Source: Streptomyces cucumeris
GTDB lineage: Bacteria > Actinomycetota > Actinomycetes > Streptomycetales > Streptomycetaceae
DNA: 64,000 bases
NCBI RefSeq assembly: GCF_024295805.1
Contig: NZ_JANCLX010000010.1
Span: 1 to 64,000 of the forward strand
Direction: 5' to 3'
Shown: piece after piece, positions 53,055-62,862 of the stretch
How the letters are laid out: every line of letters starts with the position of its first letter
Numbering within the stretch: position 1 is the stretch's first letter
Made by a program: the position numbers and the translations under genes
The notes under the pieces: generated by a model
What the model was told of the DNA's origin: nothing
Databases searched by the model: none
Seen by the model: only the letters and a program-made list of their open reading frames with translations

Positions 53055-53726
53055 GTGGCGATCCGTGTCCTACTGGTCGATGACCAGCCGCTGCTGCGCA
53101 CCGGCTTCCGGATGATCCTGGAGGCGGAACAGGACCTCGCGGTGGTCGGTGAGGCGGGCGACGGTCTGCAGGCCCTGGACCAGGTGCGGGCGCTCCAGCC
53201 CGATGTGGTGCTCATGGACATCCGGATGCCCCGGATGGACGGTGTGGAGGCCACCCGCCAGATCACCGGCCCCGGCCGGGACGGCCCGGCCAAGGTCCTG
53301 GTGCTGACCACCTTCGACCTGGACGAGTACGTGGTGGAGGCGCTCCGCGCGGGTGCCAGCGGCTTCCTGCTCAAGGACGCGCCCGCCACCGAGCTGGTGC
53401 AGGCGATCCGGGTGGTGGCGGCCGGTGAGGCGATGCTCGCGCCGAGCATCACCCGGCGGCTGCTGGACAAGTACGCCGGACATCTGCCCTCGGGCGAGGA
53501 GCCGGTGCCGGACACCCTGCACACCCTCACCGAGCGCGAGGTCGAGGTGCTGAAGCTGGTGGCCCGCGGACTGTCCAACGCGGAGATCGCCGCGGATCTG
53601 TTCGTCAGCGAGACCACCGTGAAGACCCATGTCGGCCATGTGCTGACCAAGCTGGGGCTGCGGGACCGGGTCCAGGCGGCCGTCTACGCCTATGAGAGCG
53701 GACTGGTCCGCCCCGGCGCCCAGTAG
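53055..53726 (+). CDS. NarL/LuxR-type response regulator (orphan)
   Basis: A 223-residue regulator. The receiver has the acidic pocket LLVDDQPL, phospho-acceptor Asp in VLMDIRMPRMDG and Lys in FLLKDAP. The C-terminal helix-turn-helix is LTEREVEVLKLVARGLSNAE, then IAADLFVSETTVKTHVGH. Start ATG 53055 is preceded by GAAGGAGATCC. No sensor kinase is adjacent, so its partner is elsewhere or the protein acts alone. Confidence 0.9.
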   Translation: MAIRVLLVDDQPLLRTGFRMILEAEQDLAVVGEAGDGLQALDQVRALQPDVVLMDIRMPRMDGVEATRQITGPGRDGPAKVLVLTTFDLDEYVVEALRAGASGFLLKDAPATELVQAIRVVAAGEAMLAPSITRRLLDKYAGHLPSGEEPVPDTLHTLTEREVEVLKLVARGLSNAEIAADLFVSETTVKTHVGHVLTKLGLRDRVQAAVYAYESGLVRPGAQ

Positions 53727-53750
53727 CGCCCCCGGCACGAGCCGGACCGG

Positions 53751-53791
53751 CGGCCCCGGTGCGCGGACAGACCGTCCGGGCACCGGGGCCG
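53751..53791. terminator. Bidirectional hairpin between response regulator and peptide-binding protein genes
   Basis: CGGCCCCGGTGC and GCACCGGGGCCG form a 12-bp perfect stem in the convergent spacer. Confidence 0.75.
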
Positions 53792-53813
53792 TCGGCTTGC
53801 TCCGTCCCGCGGC

Positions 53814-55409
53814 TCAGTCCTGCGGCGTCTTGCTGATCTCCCAGAAGCGGAAGACGGTGGACGAGTCCAGCGTCCACTGGAGCCCGGAGATGGTGTTCTG
53901 GGCGACCGCGTACTGCTTGCCCTGCCACAGCGGGAGCATGGGCACATCGTCGGCGACGACGTCCTGGATCCGCTGGTAGTCGCCGACCGTGGCGGAGCGG
54001 CTGGGCTGCTCGGCGGTGGCCGGTATGAGCTGGCCGGTGAGGAGCGCCGAGCTGTAGTTGTTGGCCAGGACGTTGCCGTCGCCGAAGAACGGGGCGACGA
54101 AGTTGTCCGGATCCGGGTAGTCGGGCACCCAGCCCTTCACATACACGCCGTACGTCCCGGCGGCGACGGCCTTCTCGTAGGTTTCGACGTCGGCGCTCTT
54201 CACATCGACGTCGAACAGCCCGCTGGCGTTGAGCTGCTTGGCGATCGCGCGCAGCCCGGGGATGGTGCCGGGGCCGTAGCGGATCGGGGTGCCCCACAGG
54301 GTCAGCTTGACCTTGCCGGAGACCCCCGCCTCCCGCAGGGCCTGCTTGGCCTTGGCGGGCTGCGGCCGGTCGCCGTACTTGTCGTAGAAGGCGGTGTTGT
54401 GGCCGGTGATCCCGGCCGGGACGACCGAGTACAGCGGTTCGGCGGTGCGCTTGTAGACGTCGCGCACCAGGGTGCTGCGGTCGATGAGGTAGGCGACGGC
54501 CTTGCGGACGCCGCGCTTGCCCGCCACCGGGTCCTTCATGTTGAAGACGAGGTGCTGGACCTCGGCGCCGGTGCCCTCGACCACGTCCAGGCTCTTGCCG
54601 TCGCCGACACTGCGCGCCTGGAGGTCGGCGAGGTCCTTCATGGCCAGTCCGCGGTAGGCGAGGTCGACATCGCCCTCCTCCACGGCGGTCTTCAGCGCCT
54701 GCTGCTCGTTGTGGAAGAACTTCAGGGTCAGCCCGGTGTTCTTGGCCTCGGCGGGACCCTTGTAGTCGTCGTTGACGGCGAAGTCGGCCTTGGCCTTGTC
54801 GAAGGACTTCAGGGTGTAGACGCCGGAACCGACCGCCTCGTCATCGGAGCGCAGCTTGTCGGCCGGGTACTCCTGGTGGTCGACGATGGAGCCCGCACCG
54901 GAGGCGATCTTCTGCGGGAACGTCGCGTCCGCGTGCTTCAGGTTGAACACCACGGTCCGCTTGTCCGGGGTCTTGATGGACCCGATGGACCCGAACATCA
55001 CCGCCGGACCGTTCTTGTCGTTGATCCGCAGGGTCCGCTGGAAGGAGAACTTGACGTCCTCGGAGGTGAGCGGGTGGCCGTTGGAGAACGTCAGATCGTT
55101 CCTGAGGGTGCAGGTGTAGACCCGGCTGGCGTTGTCCTTGAAGCTGCACGTCTCCGCGGCCTCGGGCTGCGGGGTGGTGCTGCCCTTGGGGAAGCTCAGC
55201 AGGGACTGGAACACATTGTTGAACAGCAGCCAGGAGCCGGGGTCGTAGCCGGACGCCGGGTCGGTGGAGAGCACCTCGTCCGACATCCCCATGACCACGT
55301 GCTTGCCGCCGTCGGCGGCGTCACCGTCCTCGCTTCCGCAGCCGGTCAGCAGGGCGGCGGCCAGCCCTGCCCCGAGGGGGGCTGCCAGCCACTGGTCACG
55401 TTTCCTCAC
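53814..55409 (-). CDS. ABC peptide-type substrate-binding lipoprotein (family 5), second of a tandem pair
   Basis: A 531-residue lipoprotein. Start GTG 55409 (GAGGAACC upstream) gives RKRDQWLAAPLGAGLAAALLTGC, lipobox LLTGC. The DppA/OppA-like fold shows SNGHPLTSEDVKFSFQRTL and VKGWVPDYPDPDNFVAPFF. It binds oligopeptides or other ligands outside the membrane. No permease or ATPase gene is present nearby, so the transporter it serves is unknown. Its tandem paralogue is directly upstream. Confidence 0.9.
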   Translation of the reverse strand: MRKRDQWLAAPLGAGLAAALLTGCGSEDGDAADGGKHVVMGMSDEVLSTDPASGYDPGSWLLFNNVFQSLLSFPKGSTTPQPEAAETCSFKDNASRVYTCTLRNDLTFSNGHPLTSEDVKFSFQRTLRINDKNGPAVMFGSIGSIKTPDKRTVVFNLKHADATFPQKIASGAGSIVDHQEYPADKLRSDDEAVGSGVYTLKSFDKAKADFAVNDDYKGPAEAKNTGLTLKFFHNEQQALKTAVEEGDVDLAYRGLAMKDLADLQARSVGDGKSLDVVEGTGAEVQHLVFNMKDPVAGKRGVRKAVAYLIDRSTLVRDVYKRTAEPLYSVVPAGITGHNTAFYDKYGDRPQPAKAKQALREAGVSGKVKLTLWGTPIRYGPGTIPGLRAIAKQLNASGLFDVDVKSADVETYEKAVAAGTYGVYVKGWVPDYPDPDNFVAPFFGDGNVLANNYSSALLTGQLIPATAEQPSRSATVGDYQRIQDVVADDVPMLPLWQGKQYAVAQNTISGLQWTLDSSTVFRFWEISKTPQD

Positions 55410-55464
55410 GGGTTGGTTCCTCACAGTTTCGTCGTCGTGCAATCCGGCCCCCGTCTTTACGTGG

Positions 55465-57069
55465 TCAGCCCTCGGCGCCGCGGCCCAGCTCCCAGAGCTG
55501 GAGCATGGTCGAGGAGTCGAACGCGTACTCCGCGCCGGTGATGTTCTCCCGGGCGGCCACGTACGTGTTGCCCTGCCACAGCGGCAGGTAGGGGACGTCG
55601 TTGGCGACGGCGTTCTGGATGGACTGGAAGTCCTTGGAGGCCAGGGCGCGCTGCGTCTCCTGCCGCGTCTTGGGGATCAGCTCGTCCTGGATCGCGCTGT
55701 TGCGGTAGGGCGAGTTGAGGAAGTTGTCCCTGGTGAGGAACGGCGCGATGTAGTTGTCCGGGTCCGGGAAGTCCGGCAGCCAGCCCATGCCGTAGACGGG
55801 GTACTCGCGCTTGATGAGGTTGGGGCGGAACTCCGCCCACGGGACGCCCTTGATCTTGATGGCGAACAGACCGCTGCGGTTCAGCTGGCGCTGGAGCTCC
55901 TTGAACTCCGAGGCGGTCTCCGGACCGTAGTGGTCGGTGGTGTACGTCAGCGTCAGCTTCACCGGGGTGTGGATCCCGGCCTGGCGCAGCACCCGGCGGG
56001 CGGCGGCGGGGTCCGGGTCGCCGTACTCGTTGTGGAACGAGTTGGTGTGCGTGGTGACGTTGGACGGGATCAGCGAGTACAGCGGCTCGCCGGTGCGCTT
56101 GTAGACATCGCGCACCAGGGCCTGGCGGTCCACGAGGTGGGCCATCGCCTGGCGTATCGCCTTGTTCTTCACCGACGGGTCGGAGGTGTTGAAGCCGAGG
56201 TAGCGGATGCCCTGGCCGGACTGCTCGAAGAGCCGGACGCCCTTGACCTTGCCGCGGTTCAGCCGGTCGATCTGGTCCGGCGAGAAACCGCGGTGAACGG
56301 CGTCGACATCGCCCTTGACCAGCGCCTTCTCCAGCTCCGCCGAGGTCTTGTAGAAGCGCATCACGACCGTGTCGGTCTTCGGCTCCGCCTCGCCCTGGTA
56401 GTGCGGGTTCCTAGTGAAGGTCACCTTGGCCAGCCGGTTGTCCTCGACCTCGGTCTTGGCCTGGTACGGGCCCGAGCCGATCATCTCGAAACCCTCGTGC
56501 AGCCGGTCCGGTTCGTAGACCTCGCTGTCGAGGATGGCGGCGGCCGGGGTGGTCAGCTTGGAGGGGAAGGTGGCGTCCGGAGAGGACAGGTGGATGACCA
56601 CCTCACGGTCGTTGGGGGCCTCGACCTTGTCCACGTTGGAGAGCAGGGAGACCGGACCGTTGCGGTTGTTGATGCGCAGGATGCGCTCCAGGGAGAACTT
56701 GACGTCCTCGGAGGTGAGCGCGTGGCCGTTGGAGAACTTCAGCCCGCTGCGCAGGGTGCAGCGGTACTGCTCGCTCTGCCGGTCCTGGAAGCCGCACTTC
56801 TGGGCGGCGTCGGGGATCGGCTCGGTGCCCGAGCGGGGCAGCCGCATCAGCGTCTGGAACGCGTTGTGCAGGACGCTCCAGGAGGCGAAGTCATAGGCGA
56901 GGTCCGGGTCCAGGGGCGCGGGCGCCGCCTTGGTGGCCTCGATCCCGTCCGTACTGCCCAGGACGAGTGCGTCACCGTCCGACCCCGAGCCGTCGGTACC
57001 GCCGCACGCGGTGAGCGCTGACATCAGTAGGCCCGCCACGGCCGGCAGCACCAGCGACTTGCGCTTCAT
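55465..57069 (-). CDS. ABC peptide-type substrate-binding lipoprotein (family 5), first of a tandem pair
   Basis: A 534-residue paralogue of the next gene. Lipoprotein signal MKRKSLVLPAVAGLLMSALTAC with lipobox LTAC (cited as LPAVAGLLMSALTAC). Core: SNGHALTSEDVKFSLERIL and YGMGWLPDFPDPDNYIAPFL. The 55-base gap to its paralogue implies cotranscription after gene duplication. Start ATG 57069; a possible CRP-like site lies far upstream at 57313. Confidence 0.9.
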   Translation of the reverse strand: MKRKSLVLPAVAGLLMSALTACGGTDGSGSDGDALVLGSTDGIEATKAAPAPLDPDLAYDFASWSVLHNAFQTLMRLPRSGTEPIPDAAQKCGFQDRQSEQYRCTLRSGLKFSNGHALTSEDVKFSLERILRINNRNGPVSLLSNVDKVEAPNDREVVIHLSSPDATFPSKLTTPAAAILDSEVYEPDRLHEGFEMIGSGPYQAKTEVEDNRLAKVTFTRNPHYQGEAEPKTDTVVMRFYKTSAELEKALVKGDVDAVHRGFSPDQIDRLNRGKVKGVRLFEQSGQGIRYLGFNTSDPSVKNKAIRQAMAHLVDRQALVRDVYKRTGEPLYSLIPSNVTTHTNSFHNEYGDPDPAAARRVLRQAGIHTPVKLTLTYTTDHYGPETASEFKELQRQLNRSGLFAIKIKGVPWAEFRPNLIKREYPVYGMGWLPDFPDPDNYIAPFLTRDNFLNSPYRNSAIQDELIPKTRQETQRALASKDFQSIQNAVANDVPYLPLWQGNTYVAARENITGAEYAFDSSTMLQLWELGRGAEG

Positions 57070-57407
57070 TGTCGGGAGTCTCCCTGCGATCGATCAACCA
57101 CTCGCGACGAGATTAGTCGGCGGCGCCAGCCATGCTGAGACACAACGAAGTTGAGGCAATATCACGCCCCGATAACGGGCAGCGCTTGACCGATATACGG
57201 ACGCGGTCGCGTTTCGTACGGCATGTCACCAATCCGGACACAAGGGTGTACGCAAACCGCACCAGAGAGGACGTGCAGCATAGACCCACCCCCCACGTCG
57301 ACGCCAAGTTCAGTGATAAACATCACGTTCGTTATGACGCCGTTCACGGCGGAAAAGACCCCCGGGTTATTCAGTCTGTCATTTGCAGAAATACGCTCAG
57401 TATGCGA
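57070..57407. other. Regulatory spacer upstream of the peptide-binding-protein pair
   Basis: No gene is seen. It should contain the promoter of the leftward lipoprotein pair and the 3' end of the HAD transcript. At 57313-57326 lies GTGATAAACATCAC, with half-sites GTGA and TCAC six bases apart, as in CRP/FNR sites. Bases here are less GC-rich than in neighbouring genes. Confidence 0.45.
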
Positions 57408-58109
57408 TCAGTGCATTCCCGTGACCAGCCCCTGGAGAAATGGGAGATCGACTTCTTCGAGCGATCCGACGACCGTACGCCCCGCCGCGGGTTCGATCGG
57501 CACCACCGATGGCACCGCCACCACCCGGCAGCCCGCCGCCTCGGCCGACCGCACCCCCGTCGCGGTGTCCTCGACCACCACACAGCGGGCCGGCTCGGCG
57601 GCCAGCCCGGCGGCCGCGAACAGATACGGGTCGGGGTGCGGCTTGGTCCGGGCGATCTCGTCACCCGCGACCGTCAGCGCGAAGTTCTCCGGGCCCAGCG
57701 AGCACAGCACCCGGTCCATCACCCGCCGGTGCGAGGCGGAGACCAGGGCGGTGGGGACACCGTGCGCGGCCAGTTCGGTGAGCAGCCTGCGGGCGCCGGG
57801 CAGCATCGGCACGGTGCCGTCCAGCAGCTCGGTGAAACGGCTGTTCAGCAGGCCGGTGAGCTCCGCGAGCGCGATATCCGCGCCGGTGGCCTCGATCAGG
57901 AAGGAGGCGCTGCGGGTCATCGGGCCGCCGACCACGACCTGGCGGTATTCCTCGGCCAGCGCGTGACCGAGCTCGGCGAAGATCGAGACCTCCGCGTCCC
58001 ACCAGATGCCCTCGGTGTCGACCAGGGTGCCGTCCATGTCGAGCAGAACGGCTTGCAGTGCGGACCCTTCGGCCGTGCGGGTACTGACGACGGGGATGCT
58101 GCTGGTCAT
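57408..58109 (-). CDS. HAD-family phosphatase/phosphomutase
   Basis: A 233-residue HAD hydrolase of subfamily IA. Motif I LLDMDGTLVDTEG carries the nucleophile Asp, motif II VSASHR, motif III Lys in ARTKPHPDPY, and motif IV VVEDTATGV. A helical cap lies between motifs I and II, as in beta-phosphoglucomutase and phosphoglycolate-type enzymes. Start ATG 58109 is preceded by GGAGG. It lies downstream of metH with an imperfect hairpin (about 58137-58180) between them. Confidence 0.9.
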   Translation of the reverse strand: MTSSIPVVSTRTAEGSALQAVLLDMDGTLVDTEGIWWDAEVSIFAELGHALAEEYRQVVVGGPMTRSASFLIEATGADIALAELTGLLNSRFTELLDGTVPMLPGARRLLTELAAHGVPTALVSASHRRVMDRVLCSLGPENFALTVAGDEIARTKPHPDPYLFAAAGLAAEPARCVVVEDTATGVRSAEAAGCRVVAVPSVVPIEPAAGRTVVGSLEEVDLPFLQGLVTGMH

Positions 58110-58248
58110 CCAAACACCTCCGGACAAGGGGCACGAAGGCCGGCCTCCTCCCGTGGAACGGAAGGCGACCGGCCTCTACCGGATCGACCAGTTTACGACG
58201 TGCCGCCGCCCGGCGCCTCATGGCCGCTGGCAGAACGTCCCGGAACGG

Positions 58249-61200
58249 TCACCGTGCGTTGAAGTACTTCGCCTCCGGGTGGTGGATGACGATGGCGTCC
58301 GTGGACTGCTCGGGGTGGAGCTGGAACTCCTCGGAGAGCTTGACGCCGATGCGCTCGGGCTGGAGGAGTTCGGCGATCTTGGCGCGGTCCTCCAGATCGG
58401 GGCAGGCACCGTAGCCGAGCGAGAAGCGGGCGCCGCGGTACTTCAGCGCGAACATGTCCTCGACGTCGCCCGGGTCCTCTCCCGCGAAGCCGAGCTCGGC
58501 GCGGACCCGGGCGTGCCAGTACTCGGCCAGCGCTTCGGCGAGCTGTACGGACAGGCCGTGGAGCTCGAGGTAGTCGCGGTAGGAGTTGGACTCGAAGAGT
58601 TCGGCCGTGGCCTCGCCGATCCGGGAGCCGACGGTGACGACCTGGAGGCCGACGACATCGGTCTCGCCGGACTCCTCGGGGCGGAAGAAGTCGGACAGGC
58701 ACAGACGGCGGCCCCGGCGCTGGCGGGGGAAGGTGAAGCGGGTGCGCTCGCTGCCGTCCTCGTTGAGCAGGACCAGGTCATCGCCCTTGGAGACACAGGG
58801 GAAGTAGCCGTAGACCACAGCCGCTTCCAGCAGGTTCTCGGTGTGCAGCTTGTCCAGCAGCCCGCGCAGCCGCGGACGCCCCTCGGTCTCGACCAGTTCC
58901 TCGTAGCCGGGGCCGGCGCCGGTGCGGGCCTGCTTCAGCCCCCACTGGCCCTTGAACAGCGCGCCCTCGTCCAGCCAGGAGGCGTAGTCGGCCTGCTGGA
59001 TGCCCTTGACCACCCGGGTGCCCCAGAACGGCGGCTCGGGAACGGGGTTGTCGGTCGCCACGTCGGAGCGCACCGGTCCCTGGTCCGCCTCCGGCTCCAG
59101 CACAGGTGCGGACTCGCGGCGGGGCACCCGGCGCTGCTTGAGCTCGGGGAGCGCCGCGCCGGGGACACCGCGCTTGACGGCGATCAGGGCGTCCATCAGC
59201 CGCAGCCCCTCGAAGGCGTCGCGGGCGTAGCGCACCTCGCCCTCGTAGATCTCGTGCAGATCCTGTTCCACATAGGCGCGGGTCAGGGCGGCGCCACCGA
59301 GGATCACGGGGTAGCTGGCGGCCAGCCGGCGCTGGTTGAGCTCCTCCAGGTTCTCCTTCATGATCACGGTGGACTTCACCAGCAGTCCTGACATGCCGAT
59401 GACATCCGCGCGGTGTTCCTCGGCGGCCTCCAGGATCGCCGAGACCGGCTGCTTGATACCGAGGTTGACCACGTTGTAGCCGTTGTTGGACAGGATGATG
59501 TCCACCAGGTTCTTGCCGATGTCATGGACGTCGCCGCGGACCGTGGCCAGCACGATGGTGCCCTTGCCCTCCGCGTCCGACTTCTCCATATGCGGCTCCA
59601 GATGGGCCACCGCGGCCTTCATGACCTCCGCGGACTGGAGCACGAACGGGAGCTGCATCTGGCCCGAGCCGAACAGCTCACCGACGACCTTCATCCCGTC
59701 CAGCAGCGTCTCGTTGACGATGTCCAGGGCGGGCCGCTCCTCGAGCGCGGCGTCCAGATCGGGCTCCAGCCCGTTGCGCTCACCGTCGATGATGCGGCGC
59801 TTGAGCCGCTCCTCCAGGGGCAGGGCGGCCAGTTCCTCGGCCTTGCCCGCCTTCAGGGACTTCGCCGTGGCGCCCTCGAAGAGGGCCATCAGCTTCTGGA
59901 GCGGGTCGTAGCCCTCGCTGCGCCGGTCGTAGATCAGGTCGAGGGCGGTGGTGACCTGCTCGTCGTCGAAGCGCGCGATGGGCAGGATCTTCGAGGCGTG
60001 GACGATCGCCGAGTCCAGGCCCGCCTTCACACACTCGTCCAGGAAGACCGAGTTCAGCAGGATCCGGGCGGCCGGGTTCAGTCCGAAGGAGATGTTCGAC
60101 AGACCGAGGGTGGTCTGCACATCGGGACGGCGGCGCTTGAGCTCCCGGATCGCCTCGATGGTGGCGACGCCATCGCCCCGGGACTCCTCCTGACCGGTAC
60201 AGATGGTGAAGGTGAGGGTGTCGATGAGGATGTCGGACTCGAGGATGCCCCAGTTGGTGGTGAGGTCCGTGATCAGCCGCTCGGCGACCTCCACCTTCTT
60301 CTCCGCCGTACGGGCCTGGCCCTCCTCGTCGATGGTCAGCGCGATCAGGGCGGCGCCGTGCTCCTGGGCCAGCCGGGTGACCTGCGCGAAGCGGGACTCG
60401 GGGCCGTCGCCGTCCTCGTAGTTGACCGAGTTGATGACCGCGCGCCCGCCCAGCTTCTCCAGCCCCGCCCGGATGACGTCGACCTCGGTGGAGTCCAGCA
60501 CGATCGGCAGCGTCGAGGCGGTGGCGAACCGCCCCGCCAGCTCCGCCATGTCCGCCACACCGTCACGGCCGACGTAGTCCACGCACAGGTCCAGCAGATG
60601 GGCGCCCTCACGGATCTGCTCGCGGGCCATCTCCACACAGTCGTCCCAGTGGCCTTCCAGCATGGCCTCGCGGAACTTCTTCGAGCCGTTGGCGTTCGTC
60701 CGCTCACCGATGGCCAGGTAGGAGGTGTCCTGACGGAACGGAACGGTCTGGTAGAGGGAGGCGGCGCCGGGCTCGGGGCGCGGATCCCGCTCGCCGGGGG
60801 TGAGCCCACGGGTCCGCTCGACGACCTGGCGCAGATGCTCCGGTGTGGTGCCGCAGCAGCCGCCGACCAGGGACAGGCCGTACTCGCGGACGAAGGTCTC
60901 CTGCGCATCGGCCAGCTCGGCCGGGGTGAGCGGGTAGTGGGCGCCGTCCTTGCCGAGCACCGGCAGTCCCGCGTTGGGCATGCACAGCAGCGGGATGCGC
61001 GAGTGACGGGCGAGATAGCGCAGATGCTCGCTCATCTCCGCCGGACCGGTGGCGCAGTTCAGCCCGATCATGTCGATGCCCAGCGGCTCCAGGGCGGTCA
61101 GCGCCGCGCCGATCTCCGATCCGAGCAGCATCGTCCCGGTGGTCTCCACCGTCACCGAGCAGATCAGCGGGAGATTGGCCCCCGTGGCGTCCAGCGCGCG

Positions 61201-61758
61201 GCGGGCACCGAGGACGGACGCCTTGGTCTGGAGCAGGTCCTGGGTGGTCTCCACCAGCAGGGCGTCGGCCCCGCCGGCGATCATGCCCTCGGCGTTGGCC
61301 TGGTAGGCGTCGCGCAGCACGGTGTAGGCGGCGTGGCCCAGTGTGGGCAGCTTGGTGCCGGGGCCCATCGAGCCCAGCACCCAGCGGTGGCGTCCGTCGG
61401 CGGCGAACTCGTCGGCCACCTCGCGGGCGATCCGGGCACCGGCCTCGGACAGCTCGAAGACGCGGTCGGCGATGTCGTACTCGCCGAGGGCGGCGTGGTT
61501 GGCGCCGAAGGTGTTGGTCTCGACGCAGTCGACGCCCACCTCGTAGTAGGCGGCGTGCACCGACCGGACGATGTCGGGGCGGGTGAGGTTGAGGATCTCG
61601 TTACAGCCCTCGAGCTGCTCGAAGTCATCGAGGCTGGGCTCCTGCGCCTGGAGCATCGTTCCCATCGCGCCGTCGGCGACCACCACACGGGTGGCCAGCG
61701 CCTCGCGGAGAGCGTCGGCTCGGGCGGCTGCGGTGGGCGATGGCATGTGCAAGGCCAT
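58249..61758 (-). CDS. metH: Cobalamin-dependent methionine synthase
   Basis: A 1,169-residue four-module enzyme making methionine from homocysteine and methyl-tetrahydrofolate. Homocysteine domain with zinc Cys in GLNCATGP and GGCCGTTP; pterin domain with ERTNANGSKKFREAML; cobalamin domain with DVHDIGKN (about residue 741) carrying the cobalt-ligand His; C-terminal reactivation domain (about 890-1169). Full length. Start ATG 61758 has GGGAGC 8 bases upstream. Divergent from gylR. No cobalamin or SAM riboswitch signature was seen in its leader, only a GC-rich hairpin (about 61797-61819). Confidence 0.97.
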   Translation of the reverse strand: MALHMPSPTAAARADALREALATRVVVADGAMGTMLQAQEPSLDDFEQLEGCNEILNLTRPDIVRSVHAAYYEVGVDCVETNTFGANHAALGEYDIADRVFELSEAGARIAREVADEFAADGRHRWVLGSMGPGTKLPTLGHAAYTVLRDAYQANAEGMIAGGADALLVETTQDLLQTKASVLGARRALDATGANLPLICSVTVETTGTMLLGSEIGAALTALEPLGIDMIGLNCATGPAEMSEHLRYLARHSRIPLLCMPNAGLPVLGKDGAHYPLTPAELADAQETFVREYGLSLVGGCCGTTPEHLRQVVERTRGLTPGERDPRPEPGAASLYQTVPFRQDTSYLAIGERTNANGSKKFREAMLEGHWDDCVEMAREQIREGAHLLDLCVDYVGRDGVADMAELAGRFATASTLPIVLDSTEVDVIRAGLEKLGGRAVINSVNYEDGDGPESRFAQVTRLAQEHGAALIALTIDEEGQARTAEKKVEVAERLITDLTTNWGILESDILIDTLTFTICTGQEESRGDGVATIEAIRELKRRRPDVQTTLGLSNISFGLNPAARILLNSVFLDECVKAGLDSAIVHASKILPIARFDDEQVTTALDLIYDRRSEGYDPLQKLMALFEGATAKSLKAGKAEELAALPLEERLKRRIIDGERNGLEPDLDAALEERPALDIVNETLLDGMKVVGELFGSGQMQLPFVLQSAEVMKAAVAHLEPHMEKSDAEGKGTIVLATVRGDVHDIGKNLVDIILSNNGYNVVNLGIKQPVSAILEAAEEHRADVIGMSGLLVKSTVIMKENLEELNQRRLAASYPVILGGAALTRAYVEQDLHEIYEGEVRYARDAFEGLRLMDALIAVKRGVPGAALPELKQRRVPRRESAPVLEPEADQGPVRSDVATDNPVPEPPFWGTRVVKGIQQADYASWLDEGALFKGQWGLKQARTGAGPGYEELVETEGRPRLRGLLDKLHTENLLEAAVVYGYFPCVSKGDDLVLLNEDGSERTRFTFPRQRRGRRLCLSDFFRPEESGETDVVGLQVVTVGSRIGEATAELFESNSYRDYLELHGLSVQLAEALAEYWHARVRAELGFAGEDPGDVEDMFALKYRGARFSLGYGACPDLEDRAKIAELLQPERIGVKLSEEFQLHPEQSTDAIVIHHPEAKYFNAR

Positions 61759-61945
61759 GGAAGTGCTCCCTGGAGTGCGACGGCTGTCGGCTTTGCGCCC
61801 CCGTCCGAGGGGGGCGCACCAGGCCAGCGTAGCCGCCGGACGCCGAACGGCGATGTTCGTTCCACCTTCCGGGACGGCGCCGTGTGATGAAGGTTGATCG
61901 TTTTCGTATGCCCTCCTGTACCGCAACGTCGGCATGGACCGATAG

Positions 61946-61964
61946 TGTTCAGCATTGTCGAACA
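61946..61964. promoter_or_regulatory. Inverted repeat upstream of gylR
   Basis: TGTTC-N9-GAACA, with the inner bases GCATTGTCGAACA shared with the site upstream of glpF. It lies 17 bases before the gylR start, fitting autoregulation by GylR. Confidence 0.6.
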
Positions 61965-61981
61965 CGGTCGGGAGGTTGGCG

Positions 61982-62746
61982 ATGGCCCGGAACATCCAGT
62001 CGTTGGAGCGAGCTGCGGCGATGCTACGCCTGCTCGCCGGTGGTGAGCGACGTCTGGGACTGTCCGATATCGCCTCCACCCTGGGCCTGGCCAAGGGGAC
62101 CGCGCACGGCATCCTGCGCACCCTCCAGCAGGAGGGCTTCGTCGAGCAGGACGAGGCCTCGGGCCGCTACCAGCTCGGCGCGGAGCTGCTGCGCCTGGGC
62201 AACAGCTATCTGGACGTCCACGAGCTGCGCGCCCGCGCGCTGGTGTGGACCGACGACCTCGCCCGCTCCAGCGGCGAGAGCGTGTACCTGGGCGTACTGC
62301 ACCAGCAGGGCGTGCTCATCGTCCACCATGTCTTCCGCCCGGACGACAGCCGTCAAGTGCTGGAGGTCGGCGCCATGCACCCGCTGCACTCCACCGCCCT
62401 GGGCAAGGTGCTCTCCGCCTACGACCCGGTGGCCCACAGCGAGGTGGCCGAGGGCGAGCGCAAGGAGTTCACCCCGCGCACGGTGACCGGCGCCGAGGAG
62501 TTCGAGGGCGTCCTCGCCCTCACCCGGGCCCGGGGCTGGGGCTCGGACGTGGAGGAGACCTGGGAGGGCGTCGCATCGGTCGCGGCCCCCGTCCACGACC
62601 GCCGGCGGCTGCCGGTGGGGGCCGTGGGCATCACCGGCGCGGTGGAACGGGTGTGCGACGGCGGAGAGCTGCGCTCGGAGCTCGTGGCGGCGGTCCGGGA
62701 CTGCGCCCGCGCCGTGTCCCGGGATCTCGGCGCAAGCCGCTTCTGA
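61982..62746 (+). CDS. gylR: IclR-family regulator of glycerol use (GylR)
   Basis: A 254-residue IclR-type regulator: helix-turn-helix LGLSDIASTLGLAKGTAHGIL, then an effector domain (GESVYLGVLHQQGVLIVHHV and MHPLHSTALGKVLSAY). Start ATG 61982 has GGGAGG upstream. In Streptomyces coelicolor GylR is the glycerol-responsive repressor of the gyl operon, and here it precedes glpF and glpK in the same order. The 252-base gap to glpF holds the operator at 62863. Confidence 0.93.
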   Translation: MARNIQSLERAAAMLRLLAGGERRLGLSDIASTLGLAKGTAHGILRTLQQEGFVEQDEASGRYQLGAELLRLGNSYLDVHELRARALVWTDDLARSSGESVYLGVLHQQGVLIVHHVFRPDDSRQVLEVGAMHPLHSTALGKVLSAYDPVAHSEVAEGERKEFTPRTVTGAEEFEGVLALTRARGWGSDVEETWEGVASVAAPVHDRRRLPVGAVGITGAVERVCDGGELRSELVAAVRDCARAVSRDLGASRF

Positions 62747-62862
62747 TCACGTCCGCCCAGGTCCGCACCGGTTCACAACGGTTTCACATACCCGCGATTT
62801 TTCCGCCACACGACCCTTGACGAGGTCTCCCCCGTGAAGAAAACTGCCGTGCATCGGTCGGC

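Noticed and set aside
61759..61981. Cobalamin or SAM riboswitch ahead of metH
   Set aside because: I looked for the B12-box and SAM-core sequences and found neither; only a GC-rich hairpin is present.
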